Assembly: GCA_965284645.1 (NCBI GenBank)
Contig: OZ260106.1
Location: 1,922,001 to 1,986,000, forward strand
Reading direction: 5' to 3'
DNA: 64,000 bases
From: JAIBAJ01 sp965284645
GTDB taxonomy: Bacteria > Bacteroidota > Bacteroidia > JAIBAJ01
The notes under the pieces were generated by a model. The model was given only the letters and a program-made list of their open reading frames with translations. It was not told the origin of the DNA and did no database searches. A program made the position numbers and the translations under genes. Below are positions 61,850 through 64,000 of this stretch, piece after piece. The first letter of the stretch is position 1; every line of letters begins with the position of its first letter.

Positions 61850-62434
61850 TTAGGGTTGGAAGGTTTTCAATTTTTCCCACACTTCCATCACGGGCAATCC
61901 CATCACATTAAAATAACTGCCTTCCAACTTGGAAATGGCCACATAGCCCATCCACTCTTGGGCACCGTAAGCACCCGCTTTATCAAAGGGTTTGTAGTTG
62001 GTTACATAATAATCGATTTCAGCTGGAGATAATGCTTTGAAATAGACCTTGGTAAGCACAGCGAATTTTTCGATTTTAGTCTGACTACGTAAGCAAACGC
62101 CCGTATAGACTTCATGCATTTTGCCGGAAAGTTTTTGCAGCATTTCCTTGGCCTCCGACTCCGATTCGGGTTTGTTCAGCACTTGGTCATCAACCCAAAC
62201 AATAGTATCGGCCGTAAGCAAAACATGGTTTCCGAGTTCTTCGTGATGAAAGGCTAGGGCTTTTTGCTCGCATAAATACAAGGGAATTTCTTGGGCTTTT
62301 AAATGCGGTGGAAAGTGCTCATCGGTAGGTTTTACCAGCACCTGAAAATCAAGTCCGAGCCCTTCGAGCAGTTGTTTACGACGGGGCGAACCCGAACCGA
62401 GCAAAATAGGAAAGGGGAGGGGCCAGTTTTTCAT
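61850..62434 (-). CDS. maf: Maf family nucleotide pyrophosphatase
   Basis: The 194-aa enzyme would hydrolyse non-canonical or modified nucleoside triphosphates. It has the signature LLGSGSPRRKQLLEGLGLDF, then VLLTADTIVWVDDQVLNKP (catalytic Asp), then GKMHEVYTGVCL, and ends with KAGAYGAQEWMGYVAISKLEGSYFNVMGLPV. It has the usual length. It lies 6 bp downstream of the UbiA-type gene, on the same strand. Confidence 0.93.
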   Translation of the reverse strand: MKNWPLPFPILLGSGSPRRKQLLEGLGLDFQVLVKPTDEHFPPHLKAQEIPLYLCEQKALAFHHEELGNHVLLTADTIVWVDDQVLNKPESESEAKEMLQKLSGKMHEVYTGVCLRSQTKIEKFAVLTKVYFKALSPAEIDYYVTNYKPFDKAGAYGAQEWMGYVAISKLEGSYFNVMGLPVMEVWEKLKTFQP

Positions 62435-62440
62435 TTTGGA

Positions 62441-63439
62441 TTAATAGCCTACCTCAACTTGAGCTTGCGGAACAACTTCTTGCACCACAGGTTGAGGGTC
62501 GAAATAAGGTTTTAAAGTGTACCAAAAAACTACCATTGAGCAAATGCCAGTAAGCATAACGACTTTACTCAAAAGGCTGGCTCTGCTGAAATCTTTTTTG
62601 GATTTGGCGAAGGCTATTACAGCACCTAAAAGAAGCAAGGGCAGACTGATGGCTAAACTGAAATAGTAAAAAGACACGGTATCTTTGGTGGTCCATTGAA
62701 TATATTCCACATAGCCTAAGCAACCTAAAAGAGAGCCAACAAAGAGCAAGGCCACAACTTTGCTAATGCCGATGCCCCACGCAACTGGCATGGTTTGGCA
62801 ATCCGTTTCTTTATCGCCTTCCATGTCTTCCATGTCTTTGACTATTTCTCTTACCATAGAAATAAGGAATGCAAAGGCCGCGTAGCCTATAACAAAGTTC
62901 AAATCGATAATATCTTTACGGTACATGCGACGTTCGGAGATAAGCTCGAATAGTCCTACTACCAGCGGGACAAAGCCAGTAAAAAGGGAAATAACCAAGT
63001 TGCCGATTAGGGGTAGCTTTTTGTATGATGTGGTGTAAAACCAAAGCAAACCGATGATGAACAAAGGAACAATGGCCAACATCATTACTCCGATGCGGTA
63101 GGCAAGAAAAACGCCAATACCTAATCCAAGCAGGGTATGCACCCAATAGAGAACCCAGGCTGTTTGGTTGCTGATTTCCTTTCCTACAAATAGTTTTTCA
63201 GGTTTGTTGATTTGGTCGGCTTCGCTATCAAATATATCATTAACGATGTAGCCTCCTGCCGACATGAGGGCAGTGGAAATAATAACCAAAACAAAATCGA
63301 AATCAGGATAGCTTAATTCCAAATGTTTGAGAAGTACAAAAGTTTCGAGCAGGAATTTGCGGGTTAGGATCATGGTTATTGCCATCATAACCAAATTGAA
63401 CCAGCGAATAAGTTTAAAATACGTGAGAATAGTCTTCAT
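62441..63439 (-). CDS. UbiA family prenyltransferase
   Basis: The 332-aa integral membrane enzyme has about eight helices and two Asp-rich motifs: NDIFDSEADQINKPEK (Asn67 to Asp75) and DMEDMEGDKETDC (near 204-216), which bind the prenyl diphosphate through magnesium. It resembles geranylgeranylglycerol-phosphate geranylgeranyltransferase-like proteins of this phylum; the exact acceptor is not established. It is transcribed with maf and the PAP2-like gene (11-bp gap). Confidence 0.9.
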   Translation of the reverse strand: MKTILTYFKLIRWFNLVMMAITMILTRKFLLETFVLLKHLELSYPDFDFVLVIISTALMSAGGYIVNDIFDSEADQINKPEKLFVGKEISNQTAWVLYWVHTLLGLGIGVFLAYRIGVMMLAIVPLFIIGLLWFYTTSYKKLPLIGNLVISLFTGFVPLVVGLFELISERRMYRKDIIDLNFVIGYAAFAFLISMVREIVKDMEDMEGDKETDCQTMPVAWGIGISKVVALLFVGSLLGCLGYVEYIQWTTKDTVSFYYFSLAISLPLLLLGAVIAFAKSKKDFSRASLLSKVVMLTGICSMVVFWYTLKPYFDPQPVVQEVVPQAQVEVGY

Positions 63440-63450
63440 GAAAGAATCGA

Positions 63451-64000
63451 TCAGCTAAGGCTAACAACGGTAAGGAACATCACCACGATACCCAAGGTAA
63501 ATCCCCAATAAACTTGAGCAGGGGTGTGGGCAAACAGCTTTAGTCGGGCAAATCCGGTTAGTCCGGAAATAAATATAGAAAAGAAAACCATGGGCGTGAG
63601 ATCCACCTTAAGCAAGTAAGAAAGCCCTGCAATAGAACCTACCAAACCGCCTACACCCATCATGTGAATACTGATTTTCCAAAGTAAGGTAATGAGGGCT
63701 GAAATGATAATGGAAATCATTCCACCGATTATCATGGCATAAAAGATTGAAGGGAGAGCCACTTTTGAAAAAATCCAATAAGTTAAACCCATAAAGAAAA
63801 TGGTGACTACGAAGGCGTATTTTCGTTCTTCTCGTTTATCGATGTGGTAGGTGGTTATAATCTTTTTTCGAAACAGGTATCCAAAAACTAGGACAGGTAA
63901 AATAACCGTTGTAAGCAACAAAGTGGCATATACAAACTTGCGCATGGCAGCACTAGCCGCAAAGTCGATATAGGTGTGGCTATTGAACAGCATCCAGGCC
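63451..64000 (-). CDS. PAP2-like membrane phosphatase family protein, 5' end cut by the window
   Basis: The frame stays open to base 64000, so the true start is probably outside; an internal ATG at 63991-63993 would give 180 aa. Five membrane segments are visible. The end motif RLKLFAHTPAQVYWGFTLG fits the third PAP2 motif (SRxxxxxHxxxDV) with changes (HTPAQV), and HMMGVGGLVGSIAGL resembles the middle motif. The catalytic residues are not fully conserved, so activity is doubtful. Confidence 0.75.
   Translation of the reverse strand, partial: AWMLFNSHTYIDFAASAAMRKFVYATLLLTTVILPVLVFGYLFRKKIITTYHIDKREERKYAFVVTIFFMGLTYWIFSKVALPSIFYAMIIGGMISIIISALITLLWKISIHMMGVGGLVGSIAGLSYLLKVDLTPMVFFSIFISGLTGFARLKLFAHTPAQVYWGFTLGIVVMFLTVVSLS

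Overview
The window looks like chromosome from a free-living member of the Bacteroidota. The evidence is the repeated TAnnTTTG promoter -7 boxes, secreted proteins with type IX secretion (T9SS) C-terminal sorting domains, a PorV-like outer-membrane protein, an isolated atpD-atpC pair, a three-part proton-translocating transhydrogenase, GH3-family enzymes, and start regions that mostly lack a Shine-Dalgarno sequence. No species can be named from the sequence alone.

Left core (1-13.7 kb): 5' part of a penicillin-binding protein 1C gene, tatA, a large membrane-anchored protein of unknown function, the pntAA-pntAB-pntB operon, a gap with two copies of a dispersed repeat, a CcmF-type cytochrome c biogenesis gene, a lipoprotein, and atpD-atpC. 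tRNA-Arg(ACG) follows.

Genomic island (about 13,747-40,403; 26.7 kb): it is inserted in the 3' end of tRNA-Arg and bounded by a 22-bp direct repeat, with a tyrosine integrase just inside the left end. Tandem 12-bp repeats that look like integrase arm sites lie near both ends. Cargo is AT-rich: a T9SS-exported seven-repeat protein; a minus-strand defence block (hsdM, hsdS, OLD-type ATPase/TOPRIM nuclease, a small unknown gene, HipA-like kinase, DUF3037, hsdR); three solo genes for nuclease-like proteins (two GIY-YIG, one PD-(D/E)XK); a small conserved protein and a YegP-like protein with unusually strong Shine-Dalgarno sites; a three-gene envelope cassette with two tandem paralogous secreted proteins and a PorV-like protein; an unknown 418-aa protein; and a winged-helix protein. 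Nine copies of the palindrome GTGGACA-N-TGTCCAC lie between genes of the island. I saw none outside it.

Right core (40.4-64 kb): a helical-repeat protein, an Ig-like lipoprotein, a T9SS protein, phosphoglucomutase/phosphomannomutase, guaA, elaA-like GNAT, two GH3-family genes, a GlmU-like nucleotidyltransferase, waaA (kdtA), a second helical-repeat protein, a ParE-type toxin-antitoxin pair enclosed by a duplicated terminator, a POT peptide transporter, a DUF4340 protein, maf, a UbiA prenyltransferase and a PAP2-like membrane protein cut by the window end.

The intergenic spaces of the core, but not the island, hold seven copies of a structured repeat of about 140-150 bp. Pairs of copies face each other in two gaps. 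The most promising leads are the island palindrome family with its nuclease genes, the seven-copy repeat family, and the toxin-antitoxin cassette with its duplicated bidirectional terminator.
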